Source: Verrucomicrobiales bacterium
Lineage (GTDB): Bacteria > Verrucomicrobiota > Verrucomicrobiia > Limisphaerales > Palsa-1400
Length of the DNA stretch: 54,810 nucleotides
Direction: 5' to 3'
NCBI GenBank assembly: GCA_003138485.1
Contig: PLGF01000154.1
Span: forward strand, 16,783-71,592
Shown here: positions 1 to 9,518 of the stretch, piece after piece
Layout of the letters: each line of letters opens with the position of its first letter
How positions within the stretch are numbered: position 1 is the stretch's first letter
Notes under the pieces: model-generated
Told to the model about the DNA's origin: nothing
Seen by the model: only the letters and a program-made list of their open reading frames with translations
The model's database searches: none
Position numbers and translations under genes: made by a program

Positions 1-30
1 GGGGAGAAGGTTAGGATGAGGGCGGTCCCC

Positions 31-54
31 GAAGAATTCTGTCTCACACCTGGG
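31..54 (+). repeat. short dispersed repeat, copy 1 (partner at 6763-6786)
   Basis: These 24 bases, starting gaagaattctgtctcac, recur in inverted orientation at 6763-6786 with 19 of 24 positions matching and the first 17 differing at one. The core matches a motif I associate with intergenic repeats in verrucomicrobial genomes; that association is from memory and not verified. It lies just before a transposase-tail remnant. Confidence 0.4.
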
Positions 55-138
55 AAAACAAGTCCAGCACAAAATCGGTTCTTTTGTCTTGCGGCAAGGG
101 CGTGAAATCCGGTTGGATCGTGCCGTTATGATTGCAAA

Positions 139-321
139 ATGCTCCTGCCAGCATTGCAACGGCGGAATCGAATGAACGCGCGGCCGGCCGCCCGGATAAG
201 AAAGGACACCACCATGAGCCTGAAATGGATCGCCCATCACCTCGAGATGGGCACTTGGACCCACCTATCCAACCTGCTCGGAGCCAAGAGAAAACAAAAG
301 CGTTTAAAAAGTGAGAACTGA
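139..321 (+). pseudogene. remnant of the C-terminal tail of a REP-associated (RAYT-type) transposase
   Basis: The only protein-like part runs from about position 195 and encodes RKDTTMSLKWIAHHLEMGTW followed by a basic tail ending in KRLKSEN. An amphipathic tail of this kind, with a TTM.LKWIA...MGTWTHLSNLL pattern, is what I remember at the C-terminus of verrucomicrobial REP-associated tyrosine transposases. The catalytic Y1/HUH domain is absent and the sequence upstream has no matching frame, so this is a fragment. The family link is recalled, not computed. It could instead be the tail of a small unknown DNA-binding protein. Confidence 0.4.
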
Positions 322-355
322 CACTTGCGTCCACTTGCGTCGGACACTTGCGTCC
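321..355 (+). repeat. short direct repeat acacttgcgtcc just before a start codon
   Basis: The 12-mer acacttgcgtcc occurs at 321-332 and 344-355, with a third partial copy (acttgcgtcg) between them. The second copy ends directly at the ATG of the downstream gene, so no Shine-Dalgarno sequence is present there. It may be simple slippage or a site that affects translation. Confidence 0.5.
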
Positions 356-1105
356 ATGTTGACAAAATCCCAACGTCCACTAAACGAAGACGAACGGCAG
401 CGGCTGAACTACATGCAGGAGCATGTTCTCGATCCTGTGCCAGCTGTGGCAGGCATTGCCTCATTTAACCTCCGTTGGTTCGGAATTTCCATCGGCATTT
501 TGGCCCTATGCGTTTTTCTTTTTATTAAGGGATTACACCGGGGAGGTGATTCGTCGGTTATTTGGGCGAGAATGGCGCCGCTTGCCTTCATTTTTGGGGT
601 TCTCGCCCTTTTCTCCGCGTTCATCGCTGCCAGGAGTTTTTTCGGTCTGACGTTCGGCCGTCAGCAATTTGCAAGAGATTTGATCCAGAGAATTCGAGTG
701 GCCCTGGAAAATGGAAAGGCTTCGGTGTGCAGCGTCAAGTCAAACCGCGTCATTGTGATTGAGGAAACCAAGGACGCCGGAGTGGCGTTCATCTACGACC
801 TCGGTGACGGCACGTCGTTCTACTTGCGCTCGGACGACTATGACTATTACCCTGAATCTACGACGGGAACAGAGAAGCCATGGCCAGCGCATCGATTTGA
901 TATTGTCCGCTCGTCGGCCAACGACCTGCTCGTTGGCGTCTTCGGAGCTCGCGAGCAATTGGAACCATCGCAAACCGTTCCCATAACGGAAATGCCACAC
1001 AGTTTTTTATCGGCTGAAGAGCCGAAGACAGAGACAATACTTCCGGGCAGCCCAGAGGAAATACTCAAGAGACTTGGACACCGCCCCGCCCACGAGAAGG
1101 AGTGA
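356..1105 (+). CDS. hypothetical membrane protein, two N-terminal transmembrane helices
   Basis: I do not recognise this 249-residue protein. It has a charged N-terminal stretch (residues 1-30), two hydrophobic helices at about 41-60 and 71-92, and a soluble C-terminal region of about 150 residues. That region contains an acidic, Tyr-rich patch (SDDYDYYPES) around residue 165 and an alternating strand pattern. With both helices close together the soluble part is probably cytoplasmic. The ATG at 356 is chosen over an in-frame GTG at 311 because the extra residues would be translated from the short direct repeat. The gene is convergent with lysC. Confidence 0.6.
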   Translation: MLTKSQRPLNEDERQRLNYMQEHVLDPVPAVAGIASFNLRWFGISIGILALCVFLFIKGLHRGGDSSVIWARMAPLAFIFGVLALFSAFIAARSFFGLTFGRQQFARDLIQRIRVALENGKASVCSVKSNRVIVIEETKDAGVAFIYDLGDGTSFYLRSDDYDYYPESTTGTEKPWPAHRFDIVRSSANDLLVGVFGAREQLEPSQTVPITEMPHSFLSAEEPKTETILPGSPEEILKRLGHRPAHEKE

Positions 1106-1156
1106 GAGGGGCGCATCGAGACAAAGAACGCATCAGTTTTCCATCTTGGATGGCAT

Positions 1157-2380
1157 TCACCCCTGCTTCTCCAGGAAGGCTTCGTGGACGGTCCGGAGGG
1201 CCTGCTCGCCTTTGGTCAAGTCAACGACCACGGAGATTTTGATCTCGCTGGTCGAGATCATCTGGATGTTGATGCCCGCCGCGGCCAGTGTTTCAAACAG
1301 CTTCGCCGCCACGCCCGGATGACTGCGCATGCCGACGCCAACGATGGAGAGCTTGCCGATATTCTCGTCGGCAATTGCCTGGCGAAATCCTATTTTCCCC
1401 TTCAATCCGTCGATGATCCGGGTCGCCTTCAACAAGTCGGGCTTGTCCACTGTGAAAGACAGGTCGGTGGCGGGAGCGTCGGCGTTGTGGCTGATGTTTT
1501 GGACGATCATATCGACGTTGACGCTGGCGTCGGCGATGGCTTTGAAAACGTGGGCGGCCACGCCCGGACGGTCGGGCACGGCGACGAGGGTGATCTTGGC
1601 CTGGTTTTTGTCAAGTGAAACGCCGCGGATGACGACGCTTTCCATGTTGGGTGTTTCTTCTTTCACAATGGTTCCTGGGTTGTCGTTGAGACTGGAGCGG
1701 ACCTCGAAGACGACGCCGAATTTCTTGGCGAATTCCACCGAGCGGGACTGCATGACTTTGGCGCCCAGCCCGGCCAGTTCGAGCATTTCGTCGTAGGAAA
1801 TCTCGGACAATTTGCGCGCGCCCGGCGCCAGGCGCGGGTCGGCGGTATAGACGCCATCGACGTCGGTGTAAATCTGGCACAGGTCCGCCTTCAACGCCGC
1901 CGCCAGGGCGATGGCCGTCAAATCCGATCCGCCCCGGCCCAGGGTCGTGATCTGGCCCTCATCGGTTTGTCCCTGAAATCCGGCTACAATCACCACCTTT
2001 CCCTCCTGGAGCAGGCTGTGGACCTTTTTTGGGGTGATGTTCGCTATCCGCGCCTTCGTATGCACGCCGTCGGTCACGATCCCGGCCTGAGCGCCGGTCA
2101 GCGAAATGGCCGGGACGTCCATCCCGTGCAAGGCGATGGCGGTGAGCGCGATGGTTGTTTGTTCGCCGGTGGCCAGCAGCATGTCCATCTCCCGCTCGTT
2201 GGGAAGCGGGGCCAGTTCGCGCGCCATTTTAATTAGGTTGTCGGTCACCCCGCTCATCGCGGAAACGACCACCACCACTTGGTTCCCCTCCGCGCGGTAC
2301 CGCGCGACGCGCCGGGCCACGTTCTTGATACGGTCCGGGTTGGCGACCGATGTTCCGCCGAATTTTTGTACAATCAACAT
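1157..2380 (-). CDS. lysC: aspartate kinase
   Basis: Phosphorylates L-aspartate with ATP, the first committed step towards lysine/diaminopimelate, threonine and methionine. The N-terminus carries the amino-acid-kinase signature VQKFGGTSV. The kinase domain fills about residues 1-250, including GFQGQTDEGQITTLGRGGSD and TDVDGVYTADPR. Two ACT domains follow (about 265-335 and 345-407), the usual site of feedback inhibition by lysine and/or threonine. About 407 residues is normal for the monofunctional bacterial form. ATG 2380 directly precedes the conserved start; an in-frame TTG at 2395 would add five residues. The gene stands alone and is downstream of the HHH gene, with 81 bases between. Confidence 0.97.
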   Translation of the reverse strand: MLIVQKFGGTSVANPDRIKNVARRVARYRAEGNQVVVVVSAMSGVTDNLIKMARELAPLPNEREMDMLLATGEQTTIALTAIALHGMDVPAISLTGAQAGIVTDGVHTKARIANITPKKVHSLLQEGKVVIVAGFQGQTDEGQITTLGRGGSDLTAIALAAALKADLCQIYTDVDGVYTADPRLAPGARKLSEISYDEMLELAGLGAKVMQSRSVEFAKKFGVVFEVRSSLNDNPGTIVKEETPNMESVVIRGVSLDKNQAKITLVAVPDRPGVAAHVFKAIADASVNVDMIVQNISHNADAPATDLSFTVDKPDLLKATRIIDGLKGKIGFRQAIADENIGKLSIVGVGMRSHPGVAAKLFETLAAAGINIQMISTSEIKISVVVDLTKGEQALRTVHEAFLEKQG

Positions 2381-2461
2381 CTTGGGCCGGGCCAAGCCGG
2401 CGCCAAGAACCTAGTCAAACGGCCGCCCCATTGCAATCACATCCCGTTCCGGCTGATTGAG

Positions 2462-3685
2462 TCAGAGCCGGAGGCGCGGACGTACCATGGCCAGGACTCT
2501 GGCGCCCAGGCCCTTGACTCGGCGAAGGTCGTCGAGCGACGCGAAGGGACGCTTCTTGACAATGCCCTCGGCCAGCTTCTTGTTCAGGCCCTGCACGGCG
2601 GCCAATTCTTCCACGTCCGCCGTATTAACGGAGACACCTTTGGTGGAAGCATTCGCCGGCGACTTGGCCAGCGCGATGGGCGCGACCGCCTTGGCTGCTT
2701 CTGGCGCGGCTGTTTTGACAGCCAGGGGCGGGATTGCATTGGCAGCCGCAGGCTCTGGCGTTCTTGCGACGACAGGCGCGGCAGGCTTTTCAACCGCCGA
2801 AACGATGGAATTCCCGACCACCGGCGCGGGCGCTTTGACAATGACCGGCGGCGCGGCCTTTTCCGTCACGGGAACGGCAAGTTTTCCGTTCACGGGCGCG
2901 GGCGCCTTGTCCACGACTGGCGCGGAAACGAAAGGCGCGGCGAATTCGGTGAAATCGCGGGTCACGAAAGCGCTGGCGGTCCATTCGCGGAGCATGAGGA
3001 CGATTTGCCAGTTGCCCACTGGCGGCGGGGTGAACGCAAGGTCAATTGGCTGTAAATCCAGTTGGCACTGGCCATTGACACAGCCGATTTCCACCCCTGC
3101 CAGATGGTGTCCCTGGAAGCGTCCGCCCGCGAAGGGCGCTGACACCGCCCAGAGTTCCAGCGATAAAGTGCCGCTCCGGTTCGACTCCGGGCGGGGGTTC
3201 TCAACCCGCCCGACCGAGATTTGGACGCGCCCGGCCTCCAGCCGGTAGCCTATGGTTCCGCTCATCCTGGGCTGAACGAATAGTTGCGGGCGCGGATAAA
3301 CGGCCAGGTCGTGAATGTCGTTGAACTGGCCGGGGCGGCCGGATGCGAGCACAAGGACCATGGCGTTCTCGCCGGCGCCCGCTGGCGGCCAGGCGATGGC
3401 GCTGACGTCGAAGTGTTCAATTTCGTCGGCGATTTCCCCCATCGGGGGCAGCGCGGCTTCGGCGACGATGTGGCCGGCGAGGCCAGCGGCGGACGAGGGC
3501 GCGGAAGGGCAGGCCCAAAGTTGAAGCGCCCAGGAGCGCTCATGGGCGGCTGGGTCCAAAAGCGCGAACCTCGCGTTAAGATGCACCGTGTCACCGTCAA
3601 GGCGGTAACCATGCGGCGCGGAGAGCCGGGCCAGTTGGACGGATGGAGTTTTAATTGACGTGTTTTTGAGGGACAATAATTTCAT
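2462..3685 (-). CDS. ComEA-like helix-hairpin-helix protein with long Ala/Pro linker
   Basis: This 407-residue protein has an N-terminal region of about 240 residues with beta-rich character, unknown to me. A low-complexity linker (about 245-345) follows, with a recurring short V..APVV.K.PAPV-like unit. The C-terminal 60 residues match the ComEA-type helix-hairpin-helix domain: VNTADVEELAAVQGLNKKLA, then a second hairpin with LRRVKGLGARVL. That domain usually binds DNA without sequence specificity. There is no signal peptide or clear membrane helix, so a cytoplasmic or nucleoid role is more likely than DNA uptake. A good ribosome binding site (aaggaaaaag) precedes ATG 3685. It lies 48 bases downstream of the alpha-E gene and may be cotranscribed. 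Confidence 0.7.
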   Translation of the reverse strand: MKLLSLKNTSIKTPSVQLARLSAPHGYRLDGDTVHLNARFALLDPAAHERSWALQLWACPSAPSSAAGLAGHIVAEAALPPMGEIADEIEHFDVSAIAWPPAGAGENAMVLVLASGRPGQFNDIHDLAVYPRPQLFVQPRMSGTIGYRLEAGRVQISVGRVENPRPESNRSGTLSLELWAVSAPFAGGRFQGHHLAGVEIGCVNGQCQLDLQPIDLAFTPPPVGNWQIVLMLREWTASAFVTRDFTEFAAPFVSAPVVDKAPAPVNGKLAVPVTEKAAPPVIVKAPAPVVGNSIVSAVEKPAAPVVARTPEPAAANAIPPLAVKTAAPEAAKAVAPIALAKSPANASTKGVSVNTADVEELAAVQGLNKKLAEGIVKKRPFASLDDLRRVKGLGARVLAMVRPRLRL

Positions 3686-3733
3686 CTTTTTCCTTTTTCT
3701 TGATTTGTTGTGGTTGAGCTAACGCGCTCTGAT

Positions 3734-4729
3734 TTATGCGATTGGCAGCAGATTTGCGGCCGGAGCCGAAATCGGCGACGGCGGCGCCTGGAACGCAAAA
3801 AACTTGTCGAAAATCGCCTGGGCGGCCAGGTTCAATTTGGTCTGGAACTGGTCGGTGTATTCATGGAAACCGCAACGGAGGATGTCGTCCACGGTGATAA
3901 ACTCCAGGTCCGAGCAGAGCTGGCCGAGCAACTTTTCGGGCGCGTAGCGGAACGTGCTTGGAGGAGTGCCCGTGATCACATAGAGCGAATCGCGAGCCGA
4001 GCGCAAACAGAACCGGATCGAGCGGGGAAACTCGCGATCCAGAACGAGAAACTCGACGACTCCGCGCGGCGAGATGCGGCCGTGTCGTTTGCAGTACATC
4101 TCGAAAGCCGAGACCGAGCGCAGCACTGCTCCCCACTGGATGAGATCGAAGGACGTTCCCGCGTCTTGAGGCGATTTGAGGAGAATGAAATACTTCATAT
4201 CCAGTATCCGCGAAACCTTGTCGGCGCGCTCGATCATCCGTCCAATTTGCGAAAAGTGCCACCCCGCCCCGTGCGTCATCGTGGCATCGGTGATGCCCGT
4301 GAAGAGTTGGCTGGAGAGAATGATTTCGTGGAAAAACTCGGCCGCCAAGTCCACGTCCATCGGCGCGGCGGCGGCCTCCCTGACCATGAGAAAGAATTTG
4401 TTCAATTGCAGCCACATGGCCGAGGAAATGACTTCGCGCACGCCGCGGGCATTCTCGCGCGCCGCCTGCAGACAGGAGAGGATCGAATTGGGATTGCGCG
4501 GATCGAAGGCCAGGAATTGGACGACGTTGTCCTGTGTGGCCTGGCCGTAGCGTTGGGCAAATTCATCCTGGTCGGCAGTGGCGTTGAGCAGCGGCTGCCA
4601 CTGCTGTTCCTGGCCCGGCGGAGCGTCCAGCAGGAGTTGCAGATTCACATCAATGAACCGCGCGACATTTTCCGCGCGCTCCACGTAACGGCTCATCCAA
4701 TAAATCGAATTGGCGACACGGCTCAACAT
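3734..4729 (-). CDS. alpha-E domain protein (DUF403)
   Basis: The protein begins MLSRVANSIYWMSRYVERAE, the hallmark N-terminus of the all-helical alpha-E family (DUF403), and is about 331 residues, the usual size. Its biochemical role is not settled. Comparative genomics links it to circularly permuted ATP-grasp enzymes, transglutaminase-like proteases and Anbu proteasome-like peptidases in a proposed peptide-synthesis or protein-modification system. The ATG overlaps the ATP-grasp stop by 7 bases (4723-4729), implying translational coupling. No transglutaminase or Anbu gene is adjacent, so only the minimal pair is present. A longer frame from 4816 is rejected because the added residues are non-conserved overlap with the ATP-grasp tail. 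Confidence 0.9.
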   Translation of the reverse strand: MLSRVANSIYWMSRYVERAENVARFIDVNLQLLLDAPPGQEQQWQPLLNATADQDEFAQRYGQATQDNVVQFLAFDPRNPNSILSCLQAARENARGVREVISSAMWLQLNKFFLMVREAAAAPMDVDLAAEFFHEIILSSQLFTGITDATMTHGAGWHFSQIGRMIERADKVSRILDMKYFILLKSPQDAGTSFDLIQWGAVLRSVSAFEMYCKRHGRISPRGVVEFLVLDREFPRSIRFCLRSARDSLYVITGTPPSTFRYAPEKLLGQLCSDLEFITVDDILRCGFHEYTDQFQTKLNLAAQAIFDKFFAFQAPPSPISAPAANLLPIA

Positions 4730-6327
4730 AGGCCCTCCCTCTCCGTCGCGGGAGTCCGGGGCGTTTCTGACTGAGGAGCCGAAAGCTCCGCGACGGGCGA
4801 ATCCGCCAGCACCCAAGTGTCCTTGCTCCCGCCGCCCTGGGAGGAGTTGACCACCAGCGAACCCTTCTTGAGCGCCACGCGCGTCAGTCCGCCGGGCAGG
4901 ACAAAGATTTCTTTGCCGTATAAAACATAAGGCCGCAAATCCACGTGCCGGCCCTCGAAATGGCCGTCCACGATGGTCGGCACCCGCGAGAGGGCCAGGG
5001 TCGGCTGGGCAATGTAATTCCTGGGATTGGCCTTGATTCTCTCGGCGAAGTCGGCGCGCTGCTCACGAGTGGAATGCGGGCCGACCAGCATGCCGTATCC
5101 GCCGGATTCGTTGGCTGCTTTGACCACCAGTTGGTCCAGGTGTTCCAGGACGTATTGAAGTTCGGGCTTTTCCGCGCAAATGCGGGTGGGCACGTTGGGC
5201 AGCAGGATTTCCTCGCCCAGGTAGTATTGAATCATTCGCGGCACGTAGGCATAGACGACCTTGTCATCGGCGATCCCGTTGCCGGGCGCGTTGGCCAGGG
5301 CGACGTTGCCCGCCTTGCAGGCCTCCATCAAACCGGGCACGCCCAGCATCGAATCCTCGCGGAAACATTTCGGGTCCAGGAAATCGTCGTCAATGCGCCG
5401 GTAGATCACATCCACCCGCTCGAAACCATCCGTCGTGCGCATCCGCACCACGCCGTCCTCGACCGTCAGGTCATGCCCTTCCACCAGCTCGATCCCCATC
5501 TGCTGGGCGAGAAACGAATGTTCGAAATAAGCGGCGTTGTGAAGCCCCGGCGTGAGCAGCACGACGCGGGGATTAGGCACCTCATCCCCCGCCAGATACG
5601 CCAGCATGTTCCTGAGACAACTCGGATAATTGGAGATGGGTTGGACACGCGAGTGCGAGAATATCTTCGGGAACAGACCTTTCATCACCCGCCGATTCTC
5701 CAGGACGTACGACACCCCTGACGGACAACGAAGGTTGTCTTCCAGCACGTAAATCCGGCCATCCTCATGGCGCACGAGGTCCGTGCCCGTGATATGGCAC
5801 CAGATGCCGCGCGGCGGGTTCCATCCCTCGCATTGCCGCCGGTAGGATTTCGCTGAATAAATAATCTCCCGCGGGATGACACCATCCTTGAGAATTTTCT
5901 GTTGATGGTAAATGTCATCAATGAATAGGTTCAGCGCATGGATGCGTTGTTTAAGCCCGCGCTCGATCCGCTTCCATTCGGCCGCCCCAACGATCCTTGG
6001 CACGATGTCGAATGGGAAGATTTTCTCCACGCCATCCTGCCCGCCATAGACGTTGAACGTGATGCCCATCTGGAGAAGCTCCTGTTCGGCCGCCTTCTGG
6101 CGGTTGAGCATCTCCCCGTCCGGCAGGGACTCGATGATCGCCAGGAGCCTGCGGGCAATGGCGCGCGGCTCGCCCTGGCGCGCAAACATCTCGTCATAAA
6201 ACCCGCCGACCTCGTAGCCGTCAAATCGCATTCCGGCCCGGCTTTCCCGGTGGCTGGCCGCCGGTGGAGTCTCCGTTGGCGGCGCCGGTTCCAAAAGCAA
6301 AGTCTCATTTTCGTTCATAGTGCGCAT
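4723..6327 (-). CDS. circularly permuted ATP-grasp type 2 protein (DUF404/DUF407)
   Basis: A 534-residue member of the CP_ATPgrasp family, predicted to form ATP-dependent carboxylate-amine bonds. Diagnostic segments are YDEMF near the N-terminus, FNVYGGQDGVEKIFPFDIVP, LEDNLRCPSGVSYVLENR, YRRIDDDFLDPKCF, NAPGNGIADDKVVYAYVP and VVKAANESGGYGMLVGP towards the C-terminus. The last 30 residues are a Ser/Pro-rich tail. ATG 6327 is chosen because a GGA-containing ribosome binding site lies about 9 bases upstream and the conserved domain starts about 40 residues in; further upstream codons give non-conserved sequence. It is followed, with a 7-base overlap, by the alpha-E gene, the standard two-gene module. 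Confidence 0.92.
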   Translation of the reverse strand: MRTMNENETLLLEPAPPTETPPAASHRESRAGMRFDGYEVGGFYDEMFARQGEPRAIARRLLAIIESLPDGEMLNRQKAAEQELLQMGITFNVYGGQDGVEKIFPFDIVPRIVGAAEWKRIERGLKQRIHALNLFIDDIYHQQKILKDGVIPREIIYSAKSYRRQCEGWNPPRGIWCHITGTDLVRHEDGRIYVLEDNLRCPSGVSYVLENRRVMKGLFPKIFSHSRVQPISNYPSCLRNMLAYLAGDEVPNPRVVLLTPGLHNAAYFEHSFLAQQMGIELVEGHDLTVEDGVVRMRTTDGFERVDVIYRRIDDDFLDPKCFREDSMLGVPGLMEACKAGNVALANAPGNGIADDKVVYAYVPRMIQYYLGEEILLPNVPTRICAEKPELQYVLEHLDQLVVKAANESGGYGMLVGPHSTREQRADFAERIKANPRNYIAQPTLALSRVPTIVDGHFEGRHVDLRPYVLYGKEIFVLPGGLTRVALKKGSLVVNSSQGGGSKDTWVLADSPVAELSAPQSETPRTPATEREGLC

Positions 6328-6845
6328 GGGATTTCCGTCAGGTTGGGTATTTTCGACGACCTTCCAAACGGCCGCCGTTTCGAACCCGCCTCGCAGCCGC
6401 TCTGGATGCTTGCCGGCCAGGAGGTTTCGGGCTGCCACAAAACTGAAATCACAAAACCCGTTCCGGGCGGAGGATTTATGGTGGCGTCCGCCTTGGGGAC
6501 CTTAGTTCCCTCGGGCCTGGAAACGCGCCCCGCCCCCAAAAAAGCGGGACGCGCCCCCAGCCTTTCCCAGTTGAACCGATCTTTCATCATTTTATCCAGT
6601 CTGCTGCATGGACGGCGTGCTCGCGCCGTCGATTTACCCGCCAGACTCGCCAGACACTCTAAAGCGAGTTCTGTCAAGGGCGCCACGTTATCCGGGAAAC
6701 CCGCACGTCGAATAGTCGGAAAAAACAGCAATCTTGTGTAGGGGATTTACCCGACACGCGAACCTGAGCGTGAGACAAAATTCTTCAAGCGGTTGGTCTC
6801 CGCAGGGAGACCATTATAGGGAGTTGGATGGGGAAATGAGCGCAT
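6328..6845. other. intergenic stretch with no supported gene
   Basis: About 520 bases between the ATP-grasp gene and the VapBC remnant. An open frame of 138 codons runs on the minus strand here, but its composition (Arg/Pro/Gly-rich, no domain) and its overlap with the ATP-grasp start argue against coding. The stretch holds the inverted partner of the repeat at 31-54. It also holds a 7-bp stem hairpin, ggtctcc-gcag-ggagacc, at about 6796-6813, which lacks a T-tract. Confidence 0.5.
6763..6786 (-). repeat. short dispersed repeat, copy 2 (inverted partner of 31-54)
   Basis: Read on the minus strand it begins gaagaattttgtctcac and matches the copy at 31-54 at 19 of 24 positions. The two copies are too far apart (6.7 kb, with lysC and other housekeeping genes between) to be the ends of one element, so they are best read as dispersed copies. 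Confidence 0.4.
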
Positions 6846-7224
6846 TTGATTTATCGGCTAGGGATTGAAAGCGAGCCTCGTCCATGGGATATTCCCACAG
6901 AGATAACGACCAAGGCAGATAACCGGAAACGCGTCGTGGGTCCGCAAGCGAAGCCAGGACAGGTGTATGCCGTTGGGGAAAACGCGGACGGCAGTTTCAC
7001 CCTCACCGTGGTCAAGCCAGCGGAGCCAGCCAAACTTAAATGCCGTCTGGCTAAAGAGGACAGTTTTACGATTGTCGTGCCGGGACAGCCAATTAACGAG
7101 CCCGCCATCCAGGAACTCCTGGCAGACTTTCCATGATTTGGCGAATCTGGCTGCCAAACACGGATTCAAGCTCGCTACATTCGACGAGCAGTTGAAGCAT
7201 CCGTCCGCTGAACTGGTTGCCTAA
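6846..7224 (+). pseudogene. degenerate VapBC-like toxin-antitoxin remnant
   Basis: The first part (to 7136) encodes an antitoxin-like strand region with KPGQVYAVGENADGSFTLTV and a tail ending PAIQELLADFP. I can find no credible start codon in frame. Immediately after its stop, in another frame, 7132-7224 encodes HDLANLAAKHGFKLATFDEQ and LKHPSAELVA. This looks like the last helix and strand of a PIN-domain VapC toxin (the DLA..H...LATxD..LKHP pattern). The N-terminal 100 or so toxin residues, with three of the acidic catalytic positions, are missing. The pair is therefore a deletion-scarred VapBC locus. Family assignment is by remembered pattern only. Confidence 0.5.
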
Positions 7225-7282
7225 TCTCATCGCTCGATAGCTCGTGAAGTTCATTGGCTTGACGCCGGGCTGGGGGAGGGGT

Positions 7283-9303
<2,021 letters not shown>

Positions 9304-9307
9304 CGTG

Positions 9308-9499
9308 ATGGAATCAGTCAAAGAACCAACGGTGCAAAGCGGCGGCGACTTGGTCCTCCAGGAAATCTGGCGCATCAAGGATGAACTGTCCCCCGCGAGG
9401 GGGCACGACGTGCATCGCCTTTTCGCCGAAGCGCGGGAACGCCAAAAGCACTCCGGCCATCCGGTCGTGAATCTGCAAACCAAACGCCGCAAGGCGTAA
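9308..9499 (+). CDS. small hypothetical protein downstream of thiC
   Basis: A 63-residue protein starting at the ATG that follows an in-frame GTG (9305); it begins 4 bases after the thiC stop. The middle reads VLQEIWRIKDELSP and VHRLFAEARERQKHSGHPVV. I recall this pattern from short standalone proteins common in cyanobacteria and other bacteria with toxin-antitoxin-rich genomes (..EVR..RDEL...YDPEA...R..Q..SG..VV). No function is established. It is probably translated with thiC, though a role in thiamine synthesis is not implied. Confidence 0.65.
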   Translation: MESVKEPTVQSGGDLVLQEIWRIKDELSPARGHDVHRLFAEARERQKHSGHPVVNLQTKRRKA

Positions 9500-9518
9500 A
9501 CGGGCGCCGTGAGCCGGA

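Noticed and set aside
6315-6731. 138-codon minus-strand frame upstream of the ATP-grasp gene
   Set aside because: No recognisable domain, overlaps the ATP-grasp start and lacks a ribosome binding site.
31-6786. inverted 24-bp repeats considered as ends of one transposon
   Set aside because: The interval contains lysC and other chromosomal genes and no transposase; the copies differ at 5 of 24 positions.
6796-6813. hairpin ggtctcc-gcag-ggagacc as a terminator
   Set aside because: No T-tract follows on either strand, and no active gene ends nearby.
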